Shown here: in pieces, positions 10,701 to 20,431 of the stretch | How positions within the stretch are numbered: the stretch's first letter is position 1 | Layout of the letters: each line of letters begins with the position of its first letter | Origin: Porodaedalea pini | Taxonomy: Eukaryota; Basidiomycota; Agaricomycetes; Hymenochaetales; Hymenochaetaceae | Reading direction: 5' to 3' | NCBI GenBank assembly: GCA_002794775.1 | Contig: NBAY01000049.1 | Coordinates: forward strand, 124,001-188,000 | DNA length: 64,000 nt | Program-made: the position numbers and the translations under genes | The notes under the pieces: generated by a model | The model's input: the letters and a program-made list of their open reading frames with translations, nothing else | What the model was told of the DNA's origin: nothing | Databases searched by the model: none

Positions 10701-11345
10701 GCAAAACATGTCAAGGAGACCCATTGCATCGCAAAGGACAATCTGGTCAAAGCAGCGGAGGACATGAAGCACTACCATGACTGGACAGCGGGAGTATCAG
10801 TAGAGTACCAGACTGGCGACAAGGTCTTCCTGGATGGTCGGAACATCAGCACAGATGCGCCGACAAAGAAACTAGCAGACAAGTGGTACGGACCCTTCGA
10901 AATCATCAACAAGGTGGGCGCGAGCACGTACAAGCTCAAACTCCCTAAGCGATGGAAGAAAGTCCACCCCGTCTTCAATGAAGCCCTATTAAAACCCACC
11001 ATTGAACCATCCTTCAAAAGCCAGAAACAACCTCCACCGCCACCGCCTGACATTGTTGACAACGAGGAAGAATACGAGGTTCAGGAGATCATCGACTCGC
11101 ATCTGCACCGAGGGAAACTACAGTACCTCGTCAAGTGGGTTGTGTACAACGAACCGACTTGGCAGCCGGAGACAGACTTTGGCAAGAATGCAAAGGAGGT
11201 GACTGCGGATTTCTATCGAAAACATCCCGGCGCTCCTCAAAAACTCGACATTCCACGCCAATGACTTCACCCACTCTTCATCAACACTGAGTCAAATGAC
11301 TACGATCTTGGTTGGTCGGGACGCCCAACCTTGAGGAGGGGGTAA
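7753..11345 (+). pseudogene. Ty3-A pol (PR-RT-RH-IN-chromodomain)
   Basis: The -1 frame continues from gag. Protease active site is degraded to VDLGCMG (near 8010); RT spans about 8500-9100 with YLDN at 8955-8966 in place of YLDD; RNase H at about 9385-9620 (VEADSSN, IWSDHANL); integrase zinc region and core at about 9990-10500 (VDLIGELL, HDRGTQF, STAYHPQTDGQTE); chromodomain at about 11060-11225 (EVQEIIDSHLHRGKLQYLVKW). Stops at 8250, 9330, 10056, 10080, 10113 and 11262, most readable as CGA to TGA or TGG to TGA changes against Ty3-B. Stop 10080-10082 is shared with Ty3-B. Confidence 0.9.
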
Positions 11346-11789
11346 TGTCAGGACTCGAACTTTTCCTTTCTTTTATTTTCCTTTTATCATTTCCTTTTTC
11401 TTTTTTAATCAATCCCTTTCATTATAATTAATCATCTTTCCAATCATTTCCCACACTCCTTTCACATGACCTTCATTCGTTCCATTTCTGTTCCCTTTAT
11501 GTAATCCTAGACAATGGGGCAACCAGTTCTCACGAGGTGATCACTGTATATAAGGAAGAGGAATCGCATCTGAACACCTGTTCTGCTTTTCCTCTTACCT
11601 CTGTGATGACCTAGGTGCGACCGCGTCCCCCCTCCTGTAGTAGAGTACATTGTATTAATCCTCTTACCTTTGTGACAACCTAGCCTGAGTACAGCGTGTC
11701 CCGAGTCTCTGCTTGAGTATAGCACGTCCCAGACAACAGTCAGCCGAGGCCTGCCCAGTCCGAGTCGTCTCCCAGACTCCCGCCTAACA
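11346..11789 (+). repeat. Ty3-A 3' LTR
   Basis: 444 bp, same ends as the 5' LTR apart from transitions. The stop codon TAA of pol (11343-11345) directly abuts it, preceded by the polypurine tract GAGGAGGGGG (11333-11342), the expected plus-strand primer. Confidence 0.95.
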
Positions 11790-11932
11790 CCACTGTGTCA
11801 TCATTGTGTGCTATAAATAGCTACTCACGCCACTTGCTCCAAAGTTCCCGTGCTTTACCCCACTGATGTGGAGTATTGCATCATGATGATGTCACTGTGC
11901 TATAAATAGCCACTTGGTTCTGAGAGTCTCAT

Positions 11933-12778
11933 TTATTCCCTTTCCAGGGATGAGTCATCCATTGGTTGGTCGGTGAATTTGGTGGTGCCTGTCTGGCTTC
12001 CTCCTGGTGTAGGGATTGGCAATGGGTTTCCTTTGTTGCTTCTGTCATCCACTAGCCTGGTTGCCGCTGTTAGGTGTTCTTTATAGACTCAGGTGTATCC
12101 TGTTGTTAAGCCAACTTCACTGGGCACTACATCGATGCTGATTACCACTTTGAGTTGTACTCCATAGTAGGTTTGGGTGGTGCAGCGGTCTACTGTTAAG
12201 TAGCCGTCAAAGCCCCTTCACCATGTGGTGATGAGGTCATTAAGGATTTTATCTCTGAGTTCCCAGAGTTCATGGTGCGCTTCCTGCTGTGTCTGATGGG
12301 TAGTGATTGGCCAGTCAAAGAGTATTGTCCATTGGCCACATTGTTAGTGGTGCTTCCTTTGTGTGATCCATACCGTAAGGCCTGCTAGTGTTGCATATAT
12401 TTGTTCGTCTGCTAGCCACCATTTAAGTTTATGCATGTATGCAGTACTCATTCTTCCTTGCATAACTGGCTCTTGCTGTCATTTACTGAGTGGTCTGTGC
12501 TGTGAAGCAATGAGCATTGTGTTCTATATGGATACTGCTTCCAGAACGCATAGGGAGATTCGCTCATGTGCTGCCCATGAGTAATGGTATAGCTCCTGAA
12601 AGAAGTTGCACAACTTTATGGTTTCAGGTAGGTGTGTCTTATCACTTCAGCGTGGCCATGCTGTTTGATATGCTTCTTGCACTCGCTTCCTGGCTTTGTT
12701 GTAGATTGTTGCTGGCGCTTCTTGGCCAAACCCTGGTTGATAGGCAAATTGATTTGTCATTGATCCTGTTGATCTCAT
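11933..12778 (-). pseudogene. Element X ORF, copy 2 (281 codons with stops)
   Basis: The ATG at 12778 begins MRSTGSMTNQFAYQPGFGQ, and the frame runs to a TAA at 11933-11935 with several internal stops but no net frameshift. It is closely related to the 259-aa ORF at 2906-3685 and extends past that copy's stop, ending with TDQPMDDSSLERE. The preserved frame with scattered stops suggests a once-coding gene that decayed by point mutation. Confidence 0.6.
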
Positions 12779-12990
12779 GTCAATCTGTTGATCCTTCCCA
12801 AAATAGTAATTTCCTGTAACATCCCCCTCCTGTAGTGGAGGATATTGTATTAATCCTCTTACCTCTGTGTCGACCTAGCCTGAGTATAGTGTGTCCCAAG
12901 TCCCCCACTTGAGTATAGCATGTCCCAGACAACAGTTAGCTGAGACCTGCCCAGTCTGAGTCATCTCACGGACTCCTGTCTAACAATTCT

Positions 12991-15900
12991 CTCATCTCAC
13001 ATTTTAAATTATCATTGGAATTGATTGCAGCCCCAACTCTTCCCCTCTTTATATTTGGAACATTTACAATTCATCAGCGACCTATAGTTTTGAGTCACTC
13101 TTCCCCTCTTTTACACCAGATGACACTCATTTATTTATTGGTGACTTCAACAGATATTCAGACTGCTGGTCCTCTGATACAAATCATGCCTATTTCTCAG
13201 CATCTTACCCCTTCCTTGAATGGATTGACTCTAATCTTTTAATCATTTGTAACCCTCCCAACATACCCACCTATCTTTACCCTAATGGCTCCTCTACCCT
13301 AGACCTTGCCATTTGTACTTCTAACATCTCTCCTTTTATTTCCCAATCCTTGCTTATTGGTGATCCTTCCCTTGACACAAGTTCAGACCATCTCCCACTT
13401 AGCCTCCAAATTCCTTCTTCATTACCTCCCCCCTCTGACATTGACTCTTTACATCTTGTTCACAAACACAACATCTCAACCCTCATTTCCTAATTTTGCA
13501 AATCTAAATTATTCTATTTTGATTTAACAGATGTATGCACCCCAGAAGAGCTAGAGCGCAAGCTCTAAGCTTTCTAAGACTCTTTTCAGTCCTTTGCTGC
13601 ACACTTCCTGCACAAGTGTAAACCCCAAACATATTTTAGGCCTCACTCCTGGTGGTCTGAGCAGTGTCAATGAGATTACCTAGCTCTTCATCAGGACCCG
13701 ACAGACAAATGACGGTCTCAATTATGACAAACTCTCACTCTTGCTAAGTCAGCCTTCTTCAGTGATATCCTTCATCACTCTGATCACTAATCCATTTGGC
13801 ACAATCAACACATTGGTATGGCACACTACAGTCACCCCATTGGTGCCCTCATGCTCTCTAATAGATGGTACATGAGTAGCGAAAGTAGAAAATCTGACCT
13901 ATTTTGTTCCATGTATTTTCCAGAGCTATCTACTCTATCTCGCAATTCCTACATTCTCCCACTGCTCACTGACATTGAGCCAGTCTCTGTCAATAAGCTT
14001 CTTAACACTCTCAGTAGAACCAACAATGCAACCACTCCTAGCCTTAACTCTTTTTCTTACCTCCATTTAAAACTTTTCATTCAATCTGAAGCTGCTTTCT
14101 TCATCACACTCTTTTTGTTGTGTCTTACCTTTGGATACTTCCCTCACCCTTTCAAACAATCTGTTGTTGTTTTCATTCCCAGACTTAAACATACAGATTT
14201 CACCCTCCTCCACTCTTTCCAGCCCATTACACTTATTGATACCATGGGCAAACTTTTCAAACACATTTTTTTCAACTGTCTTTAACCCTTTTTTGAAACC
14301 AATTCACTCTTTCCCTCTTCTCAACATGGCTGTCGGAAAGCATTGTCTTTCCTTACAGCTTGTTATGAACTCCTTCATTTTAACAATTTTCAACCTTATA
14401 TCAACTCCCCTTTCTCTATTATACCCGGCCTTGGCCCTTTTGAATCTCACCAACACTGCCTTCTTACATCTATCCTTATCATTGACATTCAGGGATTTTT
14501 TGACAATATTTCACACCCTCTTCTTATCAATCGCCTGGTTCACTCTCACGTACACCCTAACATTATTTACTGCCTGTCACATTGGCTTTGTGATTAGCCC
14601 ATTTCTCTTCATTTCAATCAATTTTTCTTGAACACCTTTTCCAAGCCAAACTGCGGTGTCCCTCAGGGATCTCCACTTTCGCCTTTGCTCTCTATTTTCA
14701 CAGCTGCCCTGGCCATCAACACTTATTACCATCATTACCCCCCATCCCACCTCCTTCTCACCTATATAGACAATCACCTTCTTGTAGCTCGCTCATTACA
14801 GCCATTTTCATAAGTCCTGCGACACGTGCATGTCATGTGAAGTGAGCCGCGTCAGAGCCAAAATGTCAAAAAATTAGAATGAATGCCTATTTTCTCTGTA
14901 AATTCTGCACAGTACCTGCTCATTAAGTACTCAAAAAAAAGGCATGGTTCTCAGGAGCAGAAATATGTAAAATAGGGAGCAATAAATTGACTGTGTAGGT
15001 GGGTGGAGATCAAACAAGTGCAGCTAGTCTGTTCTCTCACCCATTTCCACTGAGATTCAAAAATTATGGCTCCCCTACATCTATCTATAAAATTCTTTCC
15101 TGTGACTGTAAATTAAGTATATGACTATACCAACAGCTCCTGCAAGTTTGAAGCCAATCCATTCAGTATTCATGGTGCAGCAGCAAGATTTGTGTTCCAC
15201 TTCAAGCTCTTTCCACCCTCCTTTTCTCACAACAGGTCTTGCAGAGTAAAACACAAATCTTGCTGCTGCACCATGAATACTGAATGGATTGGCTTCAAAC
15301 TTTCAGGAGCTGTTGGTATAGTCATATACTTAATTTACAGTCACAGGAAAGAATTTTATAGATAGATGTAGGGGAGCCATAATTTTTGAATCTCAGTGGA
15401 AATGGGTGAGAGAACAGACTAGCTGCACTTGTTTGATCTCCACCCACCTACACAGTCAATTTATTGCTCCCTATTTTACATATTTCTGCTCCTGAGAACC
15501 ATGCCTTTTTTTTGAGTACTTAATGAGCAGGTACTGTGCAGAATTTACAGAGAAAATAGGCATTCATTCTAATTTTTCAACATTTTGGCTCTGACACGGC
15601 TCACTTCATGTGACATGCACGTGTCGCAGGACTTATGAAAATGGCTGTAAGCCTCTGCACTAATCTTTTGCATCTTCACAATCAATTCTATTTTCTTTCT
15701 TCTCAATTCGAACATCTGGGCCTCTTTATAGACCCAGATTCTCTTGAACTTCTTCACATTACTCCTCCACATTACTATCACAATATTCATTTCTCTTCTA
15801 ATCCACAACACCAACCTTCTCTTATTCTTTCACCTTCCTTTACTATCAGACCTTGAGTGCAAATTACATAGCTCAGAGTCACTTTTCACCATACTCTCCT

Positions 15901-17357
15901 CCCTGCCCCATACCTACAAGCTCACACCAATAAGGCTCTTTCTACTCTTCATCAATGCTCTTTTCTTTTCAATTCTTCTCATGGTGCATATCTCAAACAT
16001 GCCAGGATTCTATACTTTAACCTCATTCATTCAGTTGCTCTTTATGGCGCAATCCTTTTTCCATTTGCCCCTTCCACCACATACATTCTATGACCAGTTC
16101 AATACTATTTTCTTTCCTCTATATTATCTGCCAATATTTATAAAGAATCAGCAGAATCTCTTCTTTCAATTCCTCCAATTGACCTATTCATCCAATATCA
16201 AGCTAAACACTTTATTACTTCATAAATTTCCACTTCTAAACCTTCTCTCTCCCCATCAGCTGACATTTGAGCTGACCTTCCAGCTAATATCACTATACCA
16301 CCCACCGTTCTTTACCCTAAATTCTCTCCTGTCCATTTGTGTCTATCACTCATTCCTCTTACTACCTGTGCAGATAGTTTTTGCAGTTGCCAATTATTCC
16401 TTAACCTTTACAATCATCTCTCTCCTTTTCAATACTTCCTCTTCACTGACAGCTCCATCATTGAACAGGACAGTGTCCCCATCAGTGGTCATGGCTATTT
16501 AATTATGCATAACAAACAAGAACTCGTGTCCTATTCCTCTGACATGCACACTCAATCCAACATTCTATATGAGGAACAACAAGTGCTTTTATCTGGCATT
16601 ACATGCCTTTCCACTCTCTTAAGGCATTGCCTCACTCCTATCCACTTGTGAGTCATTACAGACTTTGCAACATGCACTTCACTTATCTTCAAAGACAACT
16701 ACTGCCATTCACTGTTCATTATTGCCTTCCATGCTCTATGTGGTATATTACTCACTACCTATTACAACTCATCTGATATTTCAGTGCAATGGCTTCCATC
16801 ATACATGAGACTACCAGGCAATTCCTGAGCAGATCAGCTTGTGTCCCTAGGGGCACATAACCCCCAACATTCCTCAGCGCCTATTACCTTACCCAATCTA
16901 CACAGTCGCTTCACCTCTGACCTCTTGGCCAAGTGGAAGAACTGTGTTGTCAATCTCCAAGGCCACCATTCTACTATAATGGCAACTTTCATCCTTCATT
17001 CATCATGCCAATTATGGCCATTCTTACAGCTCTCACCTGACAAATGCATCTCATGCAACCTACAGTCATGTGCCATTGGCATCATGCTCAACACCCACAA
17101 AATGCATATCTGATTGAATATAGCCTGCTGCCCCAACCCAGCCTGTTCACTTCACGATGTCCATCACATGTTGAACATTTGTCCTTTCTTTTCTCACATT
17201 CATTGCCAAATATTTCACCACCCTACTTTACCACTAGACTTTCCTGACTGGTTTTTACCTTCAAACTTCATGCTTTTATTACAATTTGTGTACTTCTTGT
17301 TTCGCTGACCACCCAATCCAATGCCTTATTCCTCTGAACACCCACCATCTCTTTCAT
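12991..17357 (+). pseudogene. LINE A ORF2 remainder (endonuclease, RT, RNase H)
   Basis: Recognisable blocks in shifting frames: endonuclease FIGDFN-like near 13135, RT box CGVPQGSPLSPLLSIFTAA near 14655, catalytic box degraded to YIDN near 14765, RNase H FTDSSI with SNILYEEQQ near 16445-16580 and WLPS near 16790, and the final zinc segment CCPNPACSLHDVHHMLNIC near 17130-17190. The foldback element at 14799-15647 lies between the RT catalytic box and the next RT block. Many stops; loss of the second catalytic Asp (YIDN versus YMDD in LINE B) alone would inactivate RT. Confidence 0.8.
14799..15647. mobile_element. Foldback element 1 (849-bp near-perfect palindrome)
   Basis: Two arms of about 400 bp, CAGCCATTTTCATAAGTCC... 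and its inverse, enclose an asymmetric loop of about 52 bp. The insertion duplicated TA (14797-14798 and 15648-15649), and removing it rejoins LINE A sequence in frame (ARSL | SLCTNLL). The TA target suggests mobilisation by a Tc1/mariner-type transposase acting in trans. Arms hold no coding sequence. Confidence 0.9.
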
Positions 17358-17360
17358 AAT

Positions 17361-17698
17361 CACTTCATACCTCATAACCTTACAACTACCTGACCACCTT
17401 TTTTTTCATTTACACTCATTCATGCACAATGTAGCTTCTCATTTCCTCTTTCCTTTTCTCTCTCTCTTGTAGTAGCAGCAGTGCATAGTAGTGCAATCTT
17501 ATAAAACTCAAATCATGTGCATCAAAATTTAGCTCTGTGGGCGCTCTCTTCCAAGTCTTCGCATCCTGCATTTACGACTACATGACAAGCTCTCATAGTC
17601 ATACAGAATATTTATAATCTGAGACAGCAGTTAGGCTCACCTAGAGATTTCAAGGCAGCGCTCTTTTCTTGGTATGTAAAAATATGAACTAGCTTTTA
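17361..17698. other. Short interval between LINE A end and foldback 2
   Basis: AT-rich, no open frame of note; probably LINE A 3' flank and old host sequence. Confidence 0.4.
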
Positions 17699-18535
17699 CA
17701 GCCATTTTCATAAGTCCTGCGACACGTGCATGTCATGTGAAGTGAGCTGCATCAGAGCCAAAATGTTGAAAAAATAGAGTAAATGTTGATTTTCTCTGTA
17801 AATTCTGCACAGTACCTGCTCATTAAGTACTCAAAAAAAAGGCACGGTTCTCAGGAGCAGAAATATGTAAAATAGGGAGCAATAAATTGACTGTGTAGGT
17901 GGGTGGAGATCAAACAAGTGCAGCTAGTCTGTTCTCTCACCCATTTCCACTGAGATTCAAAAATTACCCTACATCTATCTATAAAATTCTTTCCTGTGTC
18001 TGTAAATAAAGCATATGACTATACCAACATATCCTGCAAGTTTGAAGCCAATCCATTCAGTATTCATGGTGCAGCAGCAAGATTTGTGTTCTACTCTGCA
18101 AGACCTGTTGTGAGAAAAGGAGGGTGGAAAGAGCTTGAAGTGGAACACAAATCTTGCTGCTGCACCATGAATACTGAATGGATTGGCTTCAAACTTGCAG
18201 GATATGTTGGTATAGTCATATACTTTATTTACAGACACAGGAAAGAATTTTATAGGTAGATGTAGGGTAATTTTTGAATCTCAGTGGAAATGGGTGAGAG
18301 AACAGACTAGCTGCACTTGTTTGATCTCCACCCACCTACACAGTCAATTTATTGCTCCCTATTTTACATATTTCTGCTCCTGAGAACCGTGCCTTTTTTT
18401 TGAGTACTTAATGAGCAGGTACTGTGCAGAATTCACAGAGAAAATAGGCATTCATTCTAATTTTTCGACACTTTGGCTCTGACGCGGCTCATTTCACGTG
18501 ACATGCACGTGTCGCAGGACTTATGAAAAAGGCTG
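17699..18535. mobile_element. Foldback element 2 (837-bp near-perfect palindrome)
   Basis: Same family as 14799-15647, flanked by TA (17697-17698 and 18536-18537). The loop is inverted relative to element 1. Both arms share private variants, including a missing 6-bp word (tggctc) that is present in both arms of element 1. Confidence 0.9.
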
Positions 18536-18537
18536 TA

Positions 18538-20431
18538 AAGGGCCTCTGCTTTCGGTCTTTGTTTACCGATTGGTATCTGATAACCCGATTTCTAAAGGAT
18601 ACTACTCAGACTTGAATATGCCGCCATGGTTCTTGAAAACTGGGAGCCTCAAAATGGTAGCTCATTCATTTTATTTCTGAAAACATCTCTGTCTCAACCA
18701 CACGCTATCGTGAAACTTCCGCTTAAAAGTGCAAAGGAAACATTTATCTTTTAGATGCTTGCGGAATGTGGCTAATTGCTTTGCCTTTCGTCAATTCTGA
18801 AGCTCTTTGACAGCGACATCCATTAAAAAAAGGTGTGGCCATAGTCTAAATCGGACTTTGCTTATGAGTTTATGAGCCTCTGCTCTTCAACTGAGCAACA
18901 CAGAAAAAAAAAACCTCCCTCTCCGTTGGACGAGTCATATATTGATTTTCAGTCTTGTATAAGGGCAACATACGACCTCGTTGCCTGTTGCGGCGATTGA
19001 AGCGATTGAAGCGCCTTCATCTTCGGTTACTGTCACTAGCACTACGTCCTCGGGCACCACACCCAGAGATGCGTCTGAGTCGACTAGACACTCTTCGAAA
19101 ATGATCGCTGCGTACGAACAGTGTACCCGTTTTATATTCATTGATATTTCGCTGGCGGTAACGACTTCATCTCGACGCGATGGCGCAATCTGTTCTAGCC
19201 TGACTGCCTGCGTCTCAGGATACACCTGCTAGGAGTCGAACAAATGTCAGCCTCCAGCGTCTTTCAAGTTTGTTCTGAAAGCCGTAGTCAGCACGATACA
19301 GACTACTCGCAATGGATCCTTGGAACTGGTTCAAGCTCCTCGACTGCCGAGATCTTCGGCGCCTCGTCAGCCCTCTTGACCAGCACCATCGTGACCGCAG
19401 CGACCGCCACTGCTAATTCTTCTGACCCTGGGCGGCCGCCACTACCCCGGATTCTGGTGTTACAAACGCGCTTCCACGCGTGTTTTCGGCCTCTGCGAAT
19501 TCCGCTGTCGCGTCGGAAGCCCCATCCCTCTCGACGGCTGCGTTGAGCACGTGCTACGTCCAAGAAGATGGCGGAACGCACGTCGTGACCGCGTCTCGTA
19601 AACTCCTGTGGGGGATGGCCGAACTGTTTACCGCCGAGGCAGGAGATAGAGAAAGTTCTTACGAGAAAGTTGTTATGCGGGCTATGCACCAGTCCCTCCC
19701 CCTCCCCCTCTGGGGCACCACCCCGTCCGAGTTGCGGGTATGCTGGGTTGCTTTGCGTCCAGTTCTGCTGTTCTGAAACGATGCAAGAATTCTGTCAGGT
19801 TCTGGTCCATACCTGGGTAAATAAATAGACGGATATTATCCGTGATGTAAAAGGCCTATAGAAAGAGGTCTTAAAGGAGTGACCTTCATAAGGAGTTGAG
19901 GTTCTCTGTGCGAGGCGAAACGCAAGGAGGCGCAAGAACATTACCACGAGGAATGGGGGTATGTCGCTGCCAACCGTGAGCAATTTGACGATTCATCCAG
20001 GAGGATTGCCAGGCTGCCGCAGCAGCAATGTCTGGTAACATCAGGTCAGTTATGGCGAGTATAGGCGGGGGAGCAGCGCCTGCGAGGAACACTTAACCAC
20101 TTCCTCTGCTTCTCACTGTTCGTTTAGACATGTCGATAATACATGAACGTTAGCGCCGACCACATCCACCCCAATTTTGTTTGCATGATTTGACATCGAG
20201 ATCCAAATCGAGCCTTTGCGTATTGAACAAATAAATTACAGCAGGAACAATAATGTTCGTCTGTTGCATCAAACACGAAACAGGGCAGACAGGAAGAAAC
20301 AAAAACAAGTAAATGATACAGTAAGACGCAAGAGCACACGCAATTGCGAAAGAAAGACGAAGGGGGGGGGTGTAAAGTAGAGAAGAATGTGTACCATGTA
20401 TCATATTTCATAGAGAACATACTACATATCG
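18538..20431. other. Gap without a recognised gene
   Basis: Short open frames only. Stretches at about 18980-19230 and 19330-19560 are rich in Ser, Thr and Ala (for example APSSSVTVTSTTSSGTT), as in decayed mucin-like or wall-protein genes, but no start, signal peptide or splice plan could be supported. The last 330 bp are probably the 3' untranslated region of the EPL1 gene. Confidence 0.35.

Larger units (their letters stand above)
5507..11789 (+). mobile_element. Ty3-A: complete chromovirus (Ty3/gypsy), 6283 bp
   Basis: Two 444-bp LTRs flank gag and pol with protease, RT, RNase H, integrase and a C-terminal chromodomain. The pentamer CCACT is duplicated at 5502-5506 and 11790-11794, so it inserted as a unit into element X. 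The LTRs differ at about 11 positions by eye (about 2.5%), all transitions. Multiple stops in gag and pol and a mutated RT catalytic site (YLDN) make this copy inactive. Confidence 0.95.
5132..12821 (-). mobile_element. Unknown element X, copy 2, interrupted by Ty3-A
   Basis: Without the inserted Ty3-A the element is about 1.4 kb (5132-5506 plus 11795-12821). Ends are TGTTAGGACC and CCTGTAACA, with the TCCCC target duplication at 5127-5131 and 12822-12826 inside the solo LTR. One end carries the pseudogenised ORF (minus strand). The other end (5132-5506) has a + strand open stretch QVTNLSDILELVDALLKDSK with a plausible intron (GTAAGT...AACAG) leading to ELWAQAELVLKAYQRQKNF. Two TATAAATAG words sit about 100 bp apart at about 11811 and 11911. 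Class of element unknown. Confidence 0.65.
4848..12985 (+). repeat. Solo LTR of the Ty3 family, interrupted by element X
   Basis: The LTR halves 4848-5131 and 12827-12985 together make 443 bp, colinear with the 444-bp LTRs of Ty3-A. It starts TGTTAGGACTC and ends GTCTAACA, flanked by the duplicated pentamer ATTCT (4843-4847 and 12986-12990) inside LINE A. The TATA box and the GTTCTGCTTTT transcript start are conserved in the left half. No internal region belongs to it, so it is a recombinant solo LTR later split by element X. Confidence 0.85.
3729..17360 (+). mobile_element. LINE A: decayed RNase H-type LINE, split by nested insertions
   Basis: Three pieces (about 3729-4847, 12991-14796 and 15650-17360) line up in order with LINE B on the opposite strand at 33.7-46.1 kb. 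They cover the ORF1 C-terminal half, the ORF2 endonuclease, reverse transcriptase, RNase H and the terminal zinc-binding segment. All pieces carry many stops and frameshifts. The gaps are the solo LTR nest (4848-12985) and a foldback element (14799-15647). The 5' part of ORF1 is missing; element X copy 1 abuts the left end. This is the oldest layer of the nest. Confidence 0.85.

Noticed and set aside
4848..12985. A full-length outer retrotransposon with its own internal region
   Set aside because: The two halves add up to a single LTR (443 bp); everything between them is accounted for by element X and Ty3-A.
15744..16502. 252-codon + strand frame
   Set aside because: A chance frame through decayed LINE A RT; the homologous reading runs in other frames with stops.
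17975..18259. Near-identical 87-codon open frames on both strands
   Set aside because: They are the two arms of the foldback palindrome read in both directions; symmetry, not coding, explains them.
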